Below, piece after piece: positions 1 to 9,716 of a stretch of 64,000 nt of DNA. A program made the position numbers and the translations under genes. A model generated the notes under the pieces. That model made no database searches and was not told where the DNA came from. It saw only the letters and a program-made list of their open reading frames with translations. Position 1 is the stretch's first letter; each line of letters begins with the position of its first letter. Source of the stretch: VAZQ01 sp963702695 (GTDB lineage Bacteria; Pseudomonadota; Alphaproteobacteria; Rhizobiales; Xanthobacteraceae); NCBI GenBank assembly GCA_963702695.1, contig CAVPDS010000010.1, positions 186,001 to 250,000 of the forward strand. Reading direction: 5' to 3'.

Positions 1-396
1 GATGCCGGCGGCGAAGTATTCGCGCGGCGTGAGCGGAAGCTGATAGCCCTGCGCCGGCGTGCCGTGCACGAACGGGCCGCTGCGATATTGCCGCGCGCCT
101 GAGCCCCAGGCGCCCGCAAGCTGGCGGTCCATGAAGATCACGAGGCCGCAGTCGGTGCCGGACGGCGAGAGTTTGTCGGCCGGGATGAACGTGTCATAGG
201 CGGCGCTGAGGAACGCCGCTTCGTTCGCGGTGAGCGTCAGCAGCGCCTCCGGCCCGGCCTGCGTCGGGGTGGCGGCATTCGCGGGCGTCTGCGCGCCGGC
301 CGGTATGATCGCGCCGGTAAGCGCGGTGGCCGCCGCCGTGCCGGCAGCGCCGGCGCCTTTCAGGAAATCGCGTCGAGGAATGGTGTCGTCGGGCAT
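1..396 (-). CDS. Gluconate 2-dehydrogenase subunit 3 family protein (partial, N-terminal 132 residues)
   Basis: The reading frame is open from an ATG at 396 to the window edge, so only the N-terminus is present. It starts MPDDTIPRRDFLKGAGAAG, a twin-arginine signal (RRDFLKG) followed by an Ala-rich hydrophobic stretch. The mature part reads LTANEAAFLSAAYDTFIPAD, the start typical of the gluconate 2-dehydrogenase subunit 3 family. Members are Tat-exported small subunits that partner a GMC-type FAD oxidoreductase and a cytochrome c in the periplasm. A GGAGG ribosome site lies just upstream of the ATG. The partner genes would be to the left, outside the window. Confidence 0.8.
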   Translation of the reverse strand, partial: MPDDTIPRRDFLKGAGAAGTAAATALTGAIIPAGAQTPANAATPTQAGPEALLTLTANEAAFLSAAYDTFIPADKLSPSGTDCGLVIFMDRQLAGAWGSGARQYRSGPFVHGTPAQGYQLPLTPREYFAAGI

Positions 397-607
397 GGCG
401 TCCTCCCTTGCGGGGCCTGCGTGGGTTCCCGCTTTGACGCGAACTATCGGAGCTTCCCGGGTCCGCCGCAAGACGGTTGCGGGCGGTGATGCCTGGGGTG
501 GCGGAGTGATAGGGTATTCGAATGAATGATTTCGGGCTTGGTGGTGCCGGGTTGCTCTTCGAGGCTCGCTGCGGGCATCTCAGGGTGACGGCGAAGCGCG
601 CGCTATT

Positions 608-2008
608 TCACGCGATCGGCAGCGCCGTTGCTTCGACCAGCGGGCGGAGATCATCGAGGCCGCCGATATCCCACAAGCGTTGCGCCAAGTCGGAGGCCTT
701 CGCCGCACCGAGAACCGGCGCAACCAGGTCGTGGAATTTAGCCTGCAGCCCCGCATCGTCGAGCGGCACGATGCGCGAGCCGAGTGCCTCGTCGGCCTGG
801 CGCGTGAAGGTGCCGCGCGTGGTCACGATCGTCACACGCGCGGGGCGCAGCCGCGGATAGAGCCGGTCGATCTCCGGCGGCGCCGTCACGCGCAGCTTGT
901 GTGCGAGGTCGGCGATCTCAGGATCGCCGCGCGCGGCGTCTTCGAAATGCTCGACCTTGATCGCGCGGTGCTTCAGCGCCAGCGCCATGAGATAGGGAAA
1001 GCTGAGCTGCGCGCTGGCAAAATCGTCCCAGCCGGTTTCCGCATGCTCGGCGGCGATGCGATAAGTTTCGGCGTCGACGCGCTTGACTTCGTCGGTCGCG
1101 ATCTTCTCGTCGTTGAGCAACCCGATCAATGCTTCGACTGCGGGCTGGATGTGGCGGCAGCAGGCGTAAGGCTTGATGTAACAATCGGTGATGCCGAACG
1201 GTACGGCCGGCGGCAACTCGATCGGCCGCGCGCGCTCCGGTTCGAAAGCGAACGCCTGCATGAAGCCATCGCGCGCTTCGATCACGCCCGGCGGCCCTTG
1301 CACGCCTTGCTCGGCCAGCAGCGCGGCTTGCATGCCCTCGCGCGAGGCGTGGCCGGCATGCAGGCGCTTGATGTCGGCGCCGCCGTTGACGAAAGCGAAC
1401 AGCCCGGCGGAGCTTGACGCCGCGATGCCGAGAGCATCCGCAAGCTGTTGCAGGCTCAGCCCGCGCAGTTTGCCGACCGCCATTGCCGCGCCGAACACGC
1501 CCACCGCGCCGGTCGGATGAAAGCCGCGATGGCGCAGATCGGGATGGCATGCGCGCGCGATCGCGATGGCCGTCTCGTAGCCGGCGACGATGGCCTCGAC
1601 GGCGGCCTTGCCGTTCACGCCGCGCTCATACGCGGTCGCCAGCACCGCCGGTGTGACCACGCAGCCTGGATGGACGGAGCCCTGACGATAGCCGTCGTCA
1701 AGTTCGATTCCATGCGTGGCGGTGCCGGCCAGGAATGCGGCGTCCAGGAGATCGGCGCGCCGCGCGCGGCCGGCCACCGGCACGTGCCCGGCCGGACGCA
1801 CCGACGCGAGCACCGCCTCGGCGCGGCGCGCCACGTCGCCGCCAGCGCCCGCGATCATGACGCCGACGGAATCGAGAATGTGACGCCGGGCGTAATGGCG
1901 CACCTCATCTGACAACGCGTCGTGGCGAAGGCCCGCGACGAAGCGCACGATCGCGCTGGTGGCGCCTTCGGCCGGATGACGCGCGTGCAGCACCTCGGCG
2001 TGTGACAT
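608..2008 (-). CDS. MmgE/PrpD family protein
   Basis: 466-residue protein of the 2-methylcitrate dehydratase (MmgE/PrpD) superfamily. The N-terminal all-alpha domain carries GTATHGIELDDGYRQGSVHPG, the family's hallmark H-x-x-E-x-D-D region, followed by a conserved YKPYACCRHIQPA-like segment near residue 290. I chose the ATG at 2008 because GGAGAG sits 5 bases before it; a longer frame begins at 2044. Family members are dehydratases or isomerases, and many have no known substrate. It is the last gene of a run with an acyl-CoA synthetase and an acyl-CoA dehydrogenase, which suggests catabolism of a branched or cyclic acid. Confidence 0.85.
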   Translation of the reverse strand: MSHAEVLHARHPAEGATSAIVRFVAGLRHDALSDEVRHYARRHILDSVGVMIAGAGGDVARRAEAVLASVRPAGHVPVAGRARRADLLDAAFLAGTATHGIELDDGYRQGSVHPGCVVTPAVLATAYERGVNGKAAVEAIVAGYETAIAIARACHPDLRHRGFHPTGAVGVFGAAMAVGKLRGLSLQQLADALGIAASSSAGLFAFVNGGADIKRLHAGHASREGMQAALLAEQGVQGPPGVIEARDGFMQAFAFEPERARPIELPPAVPFGITDCYIKPYACCRHIQPAVEALIGLLNDEKIATDEVKRVDAETYRIAAEHAETGWDDFASAQLSFPYLMALALKHRAIKVEHFEDAARGDPEIADLAHKLRVTAPPEIDRLYPRLRPARVTIVTTRGTFTRQADEALGSRIVPLDDAGLQAKFHDLVAPVLGAAKASDLAQRLWDIGGLDDLRPLVEATALPIA

Positions 2009-2050
2009 GTTAGCTCTCCGACCTCCCCCGCAGGACGATTTCAAGTAAGC

Positions 2051-4177
2051 CTAAGCGATCGAGGTAACCTTCACCAGGGCATCGACGGCCACGACACCTC
2101 GCCCGGCCGGACGCACAATCAGCGGATTGACTTCGGCCTCCACGACCTCCGGCTCGGCCATCACCGCGAGTTGCGAGAGCGCGACGATCGCCTGCGCGAG
2201 CGCATCGAGATCGCCGGCGGGTTTGCCGCGGTAACCGGAGAGGGTCTTCAGGCCGTGGACTTCGCCGATCATCTCGCGCGCGGAGTCGTGGTCCACGGGG
2301 GCGAGGCGGAGCGAACGGTCATGGACTATCTCGGCATAGACACCACCTATGCCGACCATGACCAAGGGACCGACGTCCACATCGACCCTATAGCCGATCA
2401 ATACTTCTTCCAGGCCCGAGACCATGGGTTGCACGAGGACCTGATCCATCCCCGCGCCAGGACAGTGACGGGCCACCGACTCGGAAACCTGCTTGATCGC
2501 GGCCAGCAGCGCCTCGGGTCCACTCACATTGAGGATGACCCCGCCAACTTCGGTCTTGTGCGGGATTTTGGCCGAAAGTGATTTCACTACAATGGGATAC
2601 GGGAATGGAAGCATCGGCGCCGATGTCGATTCGATTTTGAGAGCCACCGAAGGTGCCCGCGGAATTCCCAGTCGATCAAGCAAGACCCCGGCTTCCAGTT
2701 CATCAACGAGGCGCCCGGCGACGGTTGCTTTTCTCGGAAGTATTTGCAAATGCGTGGGTTTTCGCCGCCGAAACGCAGCCGCAATCGCATCGGCGCAGGC
2801 CTCCGGCGTGCGAAAACTCGGCACCCCCGCCGCTCCCAGCGCGGCCAATGCCTCTGGCGCCTCCGGCACCAGATAAGCCGCGATCGGCTTGCGTGAGCCG
2901 GCACTATCAACGATCGGTTTCACCGCAAGCTCGGGATGAAAGCGTGCCGACGAGCCAACCACGGCGACTATCAGATCAAACTCCGGTGCCGTGGTGATGA
3001 TATCAAGCGCCGCTTTCATCACTTCGTAGCGCGTCCCGGCAAGGGTGAGATCAATCAATCGGGCCGGCTTGACTGAGATTCCGGCTGCGGCCAGTCGCGC
3101 CAGCGTACTTTCGCTCGGCGGCTCGATTGCGATCCCGCGGGTGGCTAACGGATCGAGCACCATCGTCGCGCCGCCGCCGGTTGTCGTGATCACGCCGACG
3201 GCTGCGCGCCGCGTGCCACGCTCGCTGAACGGTACGCGTGCAAGCAGCGGCAATCCTTCGATCATTCCGTCGAGTGTTTCGACGCGCGCGATGCCGCAAG
3301 CTGCGAGGAAGGCGGTCGCTACATCATCCTCGCCGGCAAGCGCCCCGGTATGCGTGATCGCGACCTCGCGCGCTGCCGCCGAGCGGCCGAGCTTGTAGGC
3401 GAGAATCGGCTTTCCGCGCTCAGCCGCGGCGATTGCAAATGCGCGCAGCGCATCGGCGTGGCGCAGGGTCTCGAGGAAGAGCAAGTAACCGTCGATCGTC
3501 GGGTCGTCGAGCGTCGCCGTGCAAATCTCGCCAAGCGAAAGATCCACCTCGTTGCCAACTGAAACAAGGCCGGCGAAGCCGATTCCGCGCGCCTTGCCGC
3601 GTGAGAGCAGCGCCCCGATCATGCTGCCGGAATGCGACGCGGCGAAGAAGCGTCCCGCCGGAAGGTCCGCTTCGTCGAACGCCGCGTTTGCCGTGAGCAT
3701 CACCTTGTCGCGGAGATTCACGACGCCGAGGCTCGACGGCCCGACGATGCGGATGCCGGTTTCCTTGGCGATGGCCCGCAGTCGCGCGACCCGCGCAGCA
3801 CCTGCCTCGCCGGCCTCGGCGAAGCCGTCCGCCAGTACGGTTGCGACCTTCACGCCAAGCCTCCCACCTTCAGCAATGGCCTCGATCGAAGCGTCGGTCG
3901 GCGCGACAACGTAAATATGATCGGGCGCCTCCGGCAACGCCGCGAGCGAAGGCCATGCCCTCTCCCCAAGCACCGTGTCGCGCTGTGGATTGATCGGGTA
4001 GACGCGGCCCGCGTAGCCGGCCTGGCGAAGAAATTTCAGCGGTCGCCCGGCGGTTTTCGTCGCATCGTTGGATTGTCCGACGATGGCGACGGAACGCGGC
4101 GAGAGCAGCGGCTGGAGGAGGTCGCTCGCCCTTCCACCCGTAGGGGAGGGGAAGACACTTCCGTCACTCTGCGGCAT
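2051..4177 (-). CDS. Acyl-CoA synthetase (NDP-forming), acetate-CoA ligase family
   Basis: 708 residues with the fused alpha-beta layout of ADP-forming acyl-CoA synthetases. An N-terminal CoA-binding Rossmann domain (SVAIVGQSNDATKTAGRPL, then VYPINPQ) is followed by succinyl-CoA-ligase-like domains. These contain THTGALAGEDD with the His expected to carry the phosphoryl group. A C-terminal ATP-grasp domain begins near residue 490 (PYPIVVKSLSAKIPHKTEVGG) and ends in EVEVNPLIV-type residues. The family interconverts acyl-CoA and acid plus NTP. Its start overlaps the acyl-CoA dehydrogenase stop by 14 bases, so the two are probably translationally coupled and act on the same acyl-CoA. Confidence 0.88.
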   Translation of the reverse strand: MPQSDGSVFPSPTGGRASDLLQPLLSPRSVAIVGQSNDATKTAGRPLKFLRQAGYAGRVYPINPQRDTVLGERAWPSLAALPEAPDHIYVVAPTDASIEAIAEGGRLGVKVATVLADGFAEAGEAGAARVARLRAIAKETGIRIVGPSSLGVVNLRDKVMLTANAAFDEADLPAGRFFAASHSGSMIGALLSRGKARGIGFAGLVSVGNEVDLSLGEICTATLDDPTIDGYLLFLETLRHADALRAFAIAAAERGKPILAYKLGRSAAAREVAITHTGALAGEDDVATAFLAACGIARVETLDGMIEGLPLLARVPFSERGTRRAAVGVITTTGGGATMVLDPLATRGIAIEPPSESTLARLAAAGISVKPARLIDLTLAGTRYEVMKAALDIITTAPEFDLIVAVVGSSARFHPELAVKPIVDSAGSRKPIAAYLVPEAPEALAALGAAGVPSFRTPEACADAIAAAFRRRKPTHLQILPRKATVAGRLVDELEAGVLLDRLGIPRAPSVALKIESTSAPMLPFPYPIVVKSLSAKIPHKTEVGGVILNVSGPEALLAAIKQVSESVARHCPGAGMDQVLVQPMVSGLEEVLIGYRVDVDVGPLVMVGIGGVYAEIVHDRSLRLAPVDHDSAREMIGEVHGLKTLSGYRGKPAGDLDALAQAIVALSQLAVMAEPEVVEAEVNPLIVRPAGRGVVAVDALVKVTSIA

Positions 4178-5330
4178 CGGCGCGCCGATTGCGCTGGTCG
4201 AAGCGGCGGTCGAAGACGTGCTCGGCGATGCGGTTCTTGAGCATCTCGATCGAGCCGCCGGCGATCATCCAGCCGCGGGTGCGCCGCATGCAATATTCCA
4301 CCAGCGTCTCACTGCTGTAGCCGAGCGCGCCCATCACCTGAACCGCCTCGCTCGCGACCTCGAAGCCGGTCTGGTTGCAGGCGGCCTTGGCGATTGCCGT
4401 CTCGTAGGCGGAGGGAAGGCCGCGATCGGCATTGGTCGCAGCGCGATAGAGCAGGAGCTGAGCGCTCTCGAGCTTGATCGCCATTTCAGCGAACTTCCAC
4501 TGCAGGCCCTGGAACTCGCACAGCGGGCGGCCGAATTGCTGGCGTGTGGCGGCATGCTCGCGCGCCCGGTCATAGGCATGGCGCCCGAAGGCGAGCGAGC
4601 GGGACGCATTGCCGAGCCGTTCGATGTTGAAGCTCGCGATCTGCTTCTTGAAGCCGCCGGGTCCGAGCAGGATATTTTCCGCTGGAATGCGGCAGTTCTC
4701 GAAGTGAAGCTCGGACCATTCCTCGCCGCTCATGAAGCTCGATGGTTGGCCGACGGAAAATCCCGGCGTCTCGCGCTCGACGAGCACGGAGCCGATGCCG
4801 CCGAGTCCGGGCCCGTAGCGCACGTAGATGAGAAAGATCGACGCATCCGGACTGAAGGTGGAGAACACTTTCGTGCCGTTTATCACATAATGCGAGCCGT
4901 CCGGCCGTGCGCTTGCCTTGAGCTCGGTCACGGCTGATCCCGCATCGGGCTCGCTCATGCCGAGACTCATCACCATGTCGCCCTTGAGCAGAGCCGGCAG
5001 CCAGCGCATCTTCTGCGCCGGTGTCGCGTATTCCGCGAACGTGCGGATCGGGCCGAAATTGCCGAACTGCACGACATCGGCACTGCGCGGACACACGGCA
5101 GCGATCTGCTCGATCGCAATCACCGCGTCCATCAGCGCGCCGCCCTGGCCGCCGTCGGCTTCCGCGAGCGTGATCCCCATGAGTCCCTGCGCGGCCATCA
5201 GCTTCGCGACGTCGAAGGGAAAGCGCGCTTCGTGCGCGCGCTTGAGTGCGCCGTTCTCCAGGTGCACGAGCGCGAAGCGGCGCACCGAGTCCGCGAACAG
5301 TTTCTGCTCCTCGGTGAAGTCGAAATTCAT
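4164..5330 (-). CDS. Acyl-CoA dehydrogenase family protein
   Basis: 388-residue flavoprotein of the ACAD family, which oxidises an acyl-CoA at C2-C3 using FAD and passes electrons to ETF. It shows the N-terminal helical domain (MNFDFTEEQKLFADSVRRF), the beta-domain motifs MSEPDAGSAVTELKA and INGTKVFSTF, and the C-terminal helical domain with ARQQFGRPLCEFQ-like sequence. The C-terminus has RTRGWMIAGGSIEMLKNRIAE, where the Glu of GSIEM fits the usual GTSEIQ catalytic region. I chose the ATG at 5330 over a start at 5384 because homologues begin MxFxFxEEQ. Confidence 0.9.
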   Translation of the reverse strand: MNFDFTEEQKLFADSVRRFALVHLENGALKRAHEARFPFDVAKLMAAQGLMGITLAEADGGQGGALMDAVIAIEQIAAVCPRSADVVQFGNFGPIRTFAEYATPAQKMRWLPALLKGDMVMSLGMSEPDAGSAVTELKASARPDGSHYVINGTKVFSTFSPDASIFLIYVRYGPGLGGIGSVLVERETPGFSVGQPSSFMSGEEWSELHFENCRIPAENILLGPGGFKKQIASFNIERLGNASRSLAFGRHAYDRAREHAATRQQFGRPLCEFQGLQWKFAEMAIKLESAQLLLYRAATNADRGLPSAYETAIAKAACNQTGFEVASEAVQVMGALGYSSETLVEYCMRRTRGWMIAGGSIEMLKNRIAEHVFDRRFDQRNRRADAAE

Positions 5331-5447
5331 TTGAACCGCCGCCGTTCCTTTGTCGTCATTGCCGGCCGTGACCTGGCAATGCATTTCTACAGCCAGAGTC
5401 CGGAAAGGATGCGCGGGTCAAGCCCGCGCATGACAACTCACGTTGTT

Positions 5448-6443
5448 TCACTCCGCCTTCGCGCCCGATTTTCGCACCACGGCCGACCACTTGGTCTCTT
5501 CGCGGTCAATGTCGGCGGCGTACTCGTCCGGGGTCGAGATCAGCGGCTCGGTGCCGTCGACGGCCATCCGTTGCTGGGTGTCCGGCGCCTTCAGCGCATC
5601 GCGCAGGGCCGCGCTGAGCCTGTCGACGATCGGCCGTGGCGTGCCGGCGGGCGCCACGATCCCGTAGTGCAGCACGGATTCGTAGCCCGGCACACCGGCT
5701 TCGGCGACGGTCGGCAGATCCGGAAACGCGGGCGAGCGCTTGGAGTCCGTCACAGCCAGCGCGCGGACCTTCCCCTCCTTGGCGATTCCAAGCGCCGGCG
5801 GCAGCGAGCTGAAATAGACCGAGACATGTCCGCCCATGAGGTCCGTGAGCGCGGGCGCAGTGCCGCGGTAGGGAATGTGAGTGAGCTTCACGTCCGCCAT
5901 CAGCTCGAACAGGACGGTGCCGAGATGGATGCCGCTGCCGACGCCGGCCGAAGCGTAGTTGAGCTTGCCCGGTTCCTTCTTGGCGAGATCGATCAGTTCG
6001 CGGATCGAGTGAACCGGCAAGGAAGGGTTGACCAGCACGACCAGCGCGCTGGTGCCGATCAAGCCAATGGGTGCGAAATCCTTGCGCGGGTCGTAGCCGA
6101 CATTCTGATAGAGCGTCGGATTGACGCCGAGCGTCCCGGTACCGCCTATCACCAGCGTGTAGCCGTCAGGCGCGCTCCGGGCGACCTGGCGCGTCGCGGT
6201 CGAGCCGCCGGCGCCGGCGCGGTTCTCGATGACGATCTGCTGGCCGAGCGTCCGGCCCATCTTGTCCGCAACCGTGCGCGCCATCACGTCGTTGCCGCCG
6301 CCGGCCGCGTAAGGAACGACGAGCGTGATCGGCTTGGTCGGATAATCCTGTGCCGCCGCCGGCGTCATGCCGGCTGTCACCATCAGCACGAGCATCGATG
6401 GTAGAAGTTTTTCGCGCGAACTGAGCATGGAGGCTTCCCTCAT
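5448..6443 (-). CDS. Tripartite tricarboxylate transporter (Bug/TctC family) substrate-binding protein
   Basis: 331-residue periplasmic receptor. A signal peptide ends MTPAAAQD, then YPTKPITLVVPYAAGGGNDVMAR, the Bug-family opening loop that grips the carboxylate. Later motifs are IENRAGAGG, PDGYTLVIGGTGTLGVNPTLY and HIPYRGTAPALTDLMGGHV. Bug proteins bind organic acids or amides for TctAB-type transporters or signal through sensors; no TctA/TctB gene is in the window. The start at 6443 overlaps the previous stop (ATGA). An alternative ATG at 6428 has GAGG upstream. It is a tandem paralogue of the next gene. Confidence 0.9.
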   Translation of the reverse strand: MREASMLSSREKLLPSMLVLMVTAGMTPAAAQDYPTKPITLVVPYAAGGGNDVMARTVADKMGRTLGQQIVIENRAGAGGSTATRQVARSAPDGYTLVIGGTGTLGVNPTLYQNVGYDPRKDFAPIGLIGTSALVVLVNPSLPVHSIRELIDLAKKEPGKLNYASAGVGSGIHLGTVLFELMADVKLTHIPYRGTAPALTDLMGGHVSVYFSSLPPALGIAKEGKVRALAVTDSKRSPAFPDLPTVAEAGVPGYESVLHYGIVAPAGTPRPIVDRLSAALRDALKAPDTQQRMAVDGTEPLISTPDEYAADIDREETKWSAVVRKSGAKAE

Positions 6444-7417
6444 TCCGCCTTCAGGCCGATTGATTTCACCAGCGCCGATCCCTTGACCTCTTCGCGGTCG
6501 ATGTCGGCGGCGAATTCGTCCGGCGTGGTGGGAAGCGTCTCGGCGCCCTCGATCGCGAGTCTTGCCTTCATGTCATCGGTTGCCAGCGCCGTCCGAAGTG
6601 CGGCGTTCAAGCGCAGGACGATCGCGCGCGGCGTTCCGGCCGGGGCAACGAGGCCATATTTGAGAGTCATGTCGTAGCCCGCCAATCCCGCTTCGGCGAT
6701 CGTCGGCGTCTGCGGCAGGAGCGCGGCGCGTTGGGCACTGGTGACCGCGAGCGCGCGCACCGTCCCGGCCTGGATATGAGCGTGCACATTCGGGATGGCG
6801 CTGAGCAGAAGCGGGATATGGCCGCCAAGGAGATCGTTGAGCGCAGGGCCGGCGCCGCGATAGGGGACGTGGGTGAGCTTGATGCCCGCCATCTGCGCGA
6901 ACAACTCGCCCGCGAGATGATTGACCGTGCCCACGCCGGGCGTGCCGTATTCGATGGGATTGCCCGACGTTTTCGCAAGCTTGATCAGATCGGGGAGAGT
7001 CTTTGCGGGATAGCCGGGCAGCACGGCGAACACGGTCGGGACCACGCCGATGAGGCCGATGGGCGCAAAGTCCTTGCGCGGATCGTAGCCGACATTGGGA
7101 TAGAGACTGGGCGCCACGCCAAGCGTTGCGTTGGTGGCCAGGAGGATCGTGTAGCCGTCGGGCGGACTCTTGGCGACGATGCGCGCGCCGAGCGTGCTGC
7201 CGGCGCCGCCGTGATTGTCGACCACAATGGGCTGGCCCAAGGCTTCGCTCATTTTGTCGGCGACGCTGCGCGCCATCACGCTGGCGCTGCCGCCAGGCAC
7301 GAACGGGACGACCAGCGTGATCGGCCGGGTGGGGTATTCCTGCGCTTTTGCGGTAACCGCACCGAATGCGGCCATGGCGAACGCGGCCAAGAGATACTTT
7401 GTGGGATGCATCCACAT
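6440..7417 (-). CDS. Bug/TctC family substrate-binding protein
   Basis: 325 residues with signal peptide (cleavage after AVTAKA) and the family motifs EYPTRPITLVVPFVPGG, DNHGGAGSTLGAR, PDGYTILLATNATLG and THVPYRGAGPALNDLLGGH. It is closely similar to the downstream receptor at 5448-6443, and the two most likely arose by tandem duplication. It is the first gene of the minus-strand operon. The 161-base gap to the divergent gene at 7579 probably holds the promoters of both directions. The ligand cannot be told from sequence. Confidence 0.9.
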   Translation of the reverse strand: MWMHPTKYLLAAFAMAAFGAVTAKAQEYPTRPITLVVPFVPGGSASVMARSVADKMSEALGQPIVVDNHGGAGSTLGARIVAKSPPDGYTILLATNATLGVAPSLYPNVGYDPRKDFAPIGLIGVVPTVFAVLPGYPAKTLPDLIKLAKTSGNPIEYGTPGVGTVNHLAGELFAQMAGIKLTHVPYRGAGPALNDLLGGHIPLLLSAIPNVHAHIQAGTVRALAVTSAQRAALLPQTPTIAEAGLAGYDMTLKYGLVAPAGTPRAIVLRLNAALRTALATDDMKARLAIEGAETLPTTPDEFAADIDREEVKGSALVKSIGLKAE

Positions 7418-7578
7418 GTCGGCTGCTCACTCCCCGCTTAGGCGTGCCGCGAAGACTGGCTACTCTCGCCTATTCACGGCCACAAATAAAGGCGTCCGAC
7501 AGGAAGCGCATGCCGCGGCTTCTTGACGCCACCGCGGCATGACTCCTAGGTTGCTTGGACGCGTTTCACAGGTGAATC

Positions 7579-8595
7579 ATGCCTTTCGCGATCGTGCTTG
7601 CCCTCGTTGCGTGCCTTCTGCCAGCGCGCGCCTTCGCCGCCGGGGACGAGAAGGGGATCGCGGATTTCTACGCCGGCAAGACGTTCACCATATCGGTCGG
7701 GTTCAGCGCCGGCGGGATCTTCGATCTCTATGCGCGCATCCTCGCGCGCCACATGGGCGCGTACATCCCGGGAAAGCCGACGGTGATCGTTCAGAATGTC
7801 CCCGGCGCCGGCGGCCGGCGGCTCGCGAACCTGTTCCAGAATGTGGGCCCGAATGACGGGACTGCGCTCGGTATTACCACGCCGGGCATTGTCACCGATC
7901 AGGTGATGCGCGCCGAGGGCGTTCAATACGACCTGCGCAAATTTCACTGGATCGGCAGTCCGGCTGACGAGGTGAACGTGTTGTGGCTGTGGTCGACGGC
8001 GCGCGCGAAGACGCTCGACGACGTGAAGCGGATCGAAACGCCGCTGTCCTCGACCGGGCAGGGTTCGCCGAACTATTTCATTCCGCGCATTCTCAACCAG
8101 TTGCTCGGCACAAAGTTCAAGGTCATCACCGGCTACCCCGGCGCCAACGAGGCCGATCTCGCGATCGAGCGGCGCGAAGTGGACGGCCGGGTGACCGGAT
8201 GGACCGGTCTCAAGACCACCGGCGATTGGGTGGCGGCCGGCAAGACCAATGTGCTGGTGCAGATCGGCCTGCGAAAAATCTCCGAGCTGCCGAACAAGCC
8301 GCTGCTGCCGGAGCTGGCGACCAACGACAAGGAGCGCGAAGTGCTCGAGTTCCTCTCGGTCGGTCCGGCGATGGGGCGGCCTTTCTTCATGCCGCCGGGG
8401 ACGCCGGCGGAGCGGGCCGCGGCGATCCGGCACGCCTTCGACGCGACCATGAAGGATTCTGGTTTCCTGGAAGAGATCAAACGCAGCAAGATAGAAGTCG
8501 CGCCAGTGTCCGGCGATGCGCTGCAGAGGATCGTACTCAGGACCTTCGATGTGTCGCCGGAGGTGTTGGCGACGGCGAAGATGGCGATGGAATGA
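7579..8595 (+). CDS. Bug/TctC-like periplasmic receptor
   Basis: 338-residue receptor of the divergent Bug subgroup. A cleavable signal (ARAFAAGDEKG) is followed by FYAGKTFTISVGFSAGGIFDLYARILARH, then GKPTVIVQNVPGAGG and NVGPNDGTALGI. This subgroup has Y/WARLLGRH and FIPGxPTVIVQNMPGAG in place of the classical YPxKPI start and recurs at 11711, 35538, 42488, 44410 and 53325. It overlaps the following amidohydrolase by ATGA, so receptor and hydrolase are probably co-expressed and share a substrate. Confidence 0.88.
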   Translation: MPFAIVLALVACLLPARAFAAGDEKGIADFYAGKTFTISVGFSAGGIFDLYARILARHMGAYIPGKPTVIVQNVPGAGGRRLANLFQNVGPNDGTALGITTPGIVTDQVMRAEGVQYDLRKFHWIGSPADEVNVLWLWSTARAKTLDDVKRIETPLSSTGQGSPNYFIPRILNQLLGTKFKVITGYPGANEADLAIERREVDGRVTGWTGLKTTGDWVAAGKTNVLVQIGLRKISELPNKPLLPELATNDKEREVLEFLSVGPAMGRPFFMPPGTPAERAAAIRHAFDATMKDSGFLEEIKRSKIEVAPVSGDALQRIVLRTFDVSPEVLATAKMAME

Positions 8596-9716
8596 CGGCG
8601 ATGCCGATCCCGACGCAGGGCGCGATCGATTGCGACGTGCATCCGGCGGTGCCGAAGACCTCGGTTCTGCTGCCGTATTTCGACGAGTTCTGGCGCGATC
8701 AGATCGTCAACCGCCATATCGATCGCACCGGCTTCGCGCTGATGAGCTATCCGCCGAACTCTCCGCTCAGCGCGCGGCCCGATTGGCGTCCGCCAACCGG
8801 ACCGCCTGGCAGCGATCTGGGCCTTCTGCGTTCGCAAGCGCTCGACCATTTCGGCACGCGCTACGCGATCTGCAACACGCTGCACGGCGCCATTGCGCTG
8901 TTCAACGAGGATTTGTCGGCCGCCTTCTGCTCCGCAGTGAACGATTGGATTGCCAGGGAATGGCTGGACCGCGAGCCGCGCCTGCGCGCCTCGATCCTCG
9001 TGCCCATGCACAATCCTGAACTGGCGGTGCGTGAGATCGAGCGGCTCGCCGCCGACCGGCGCTTCGTGCAGGTTCTGATGCTGGTGATGGGCGACATGCC
9101 GCTCGGCCGCCGCATCTACTGGCCGATCTACGCAGCGGCGGAGAAACACGGCCTCACGCTCGGCGTCCATGCCGGCAGCACCTACCGTCATGCCCCGACC
9201 GCGGCCGGTTGGCCATCGTACCAGCTCGAAGACTACGTCCTGCAGGGCGGTGCGTTCGAGAACATGCTGGTGAGCGTGCTGGCGGAAGGGGTATTCAACC
9301 GGTTTCCCAAGCTCAAGTTGGTTTGCATCGAGTCGGGCTTCACCTGGCTGCCGACATTGCTCTGGCGCATTAACAAGACCTGGCGCGGCGTTCGCACCGA
9401 AGTGCCGTGGATCGACCGCCCACCCGCCGAGATCATCCGCGATCACGTGCGCTTCACGCTGCAGCCCCTCGACCTGCCGAAAGCCGACCCGTCGCGCCTT
9501 GCTCGGACGCTCGATCAGGTCGGCGGCGATCACCTGCTTTTGTTCTCGACGGACTACCCGCATTGGCAGTTCGAGGGTGATAATGCGCTCCCGGAAGGGT
9601 TGTCGGAGAGCACGCTCCGCAGGGTGCTCGTCGACAATCCGCTGGAGGCTTATCCGCGCTTGAGCGGCGATGGCACTGGCACACGACCTTCGCGAACCGA
9701 GGAGACGGTTCCATGA
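8592..9716 (+). CDS. Amidohydrolase family protein (amidohydrolase 2 / ACMSD-like)
   Basis: 374-residue TIM-barrel metal hydrolase. The N-terminal metal motif is GAIDCDVHPAV (D-x-H), and a later His lies in LGVHAGSTYRHAP. The C-terminal barrel end carries LLFSTDYPHWQFEGD, whose Asp is the usual fifth ligand in the amidohydrolase_2 family, which includes ACMSD-type decarboxylases. The ATG at 8592 overlaps the receptor stop, and its own stop overlaps the start of a paralogous amidohydrolase. The homologous pair could form a heteromer or act sequentially; neither is shown by the sequence. Confidence 0.88.
   Translation: MTAMPIPTQGAIDCDVHPAVPKTSVLLPYFDEFWRDQIVNRHIDRTGFALMSYPPNSPLSARPDWRPPTGPPGSDLGLLRSQALDHFGTRYAICNTLHGAIALFNEDLSAAFCSAVNDWIAREWLDREPRLRASILVPMHNPELAVREIERLAADRRFVQVLMLVMGDMPLGRRIYWPIYAAAEKHGLTLGVHAGSTYRHAPTAAGWPSYQLEDYVLQGGAFENMLVSVLAEGVFNRFPKLKLVCIESGFTWLPTLLWRINKTWRGVRTEVPWIDRPPAEIIRDHVRFTLQPLDLPKADPSRLARTLDQVGGDHLLLFSTDYPHWQFEGDNALPEGLSESTLRRVLVDNPLEAYPRLSGDGTGTRPSRTEETVP

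Noticed and set aside
608..1912. Plus-strand frames at 680-1417 and 1448-1912
   Set aside because: They are antisense to the MmgE/PrpD gene, rich in Arg and without motifs; high GC creates such open frames.
8133..9563. Long minus-strand frame of 476 codons
   Set aside because: It runs antisense to a receptor and amidohydrolase with clear motifs and has no recognisable domain or ribosome site.
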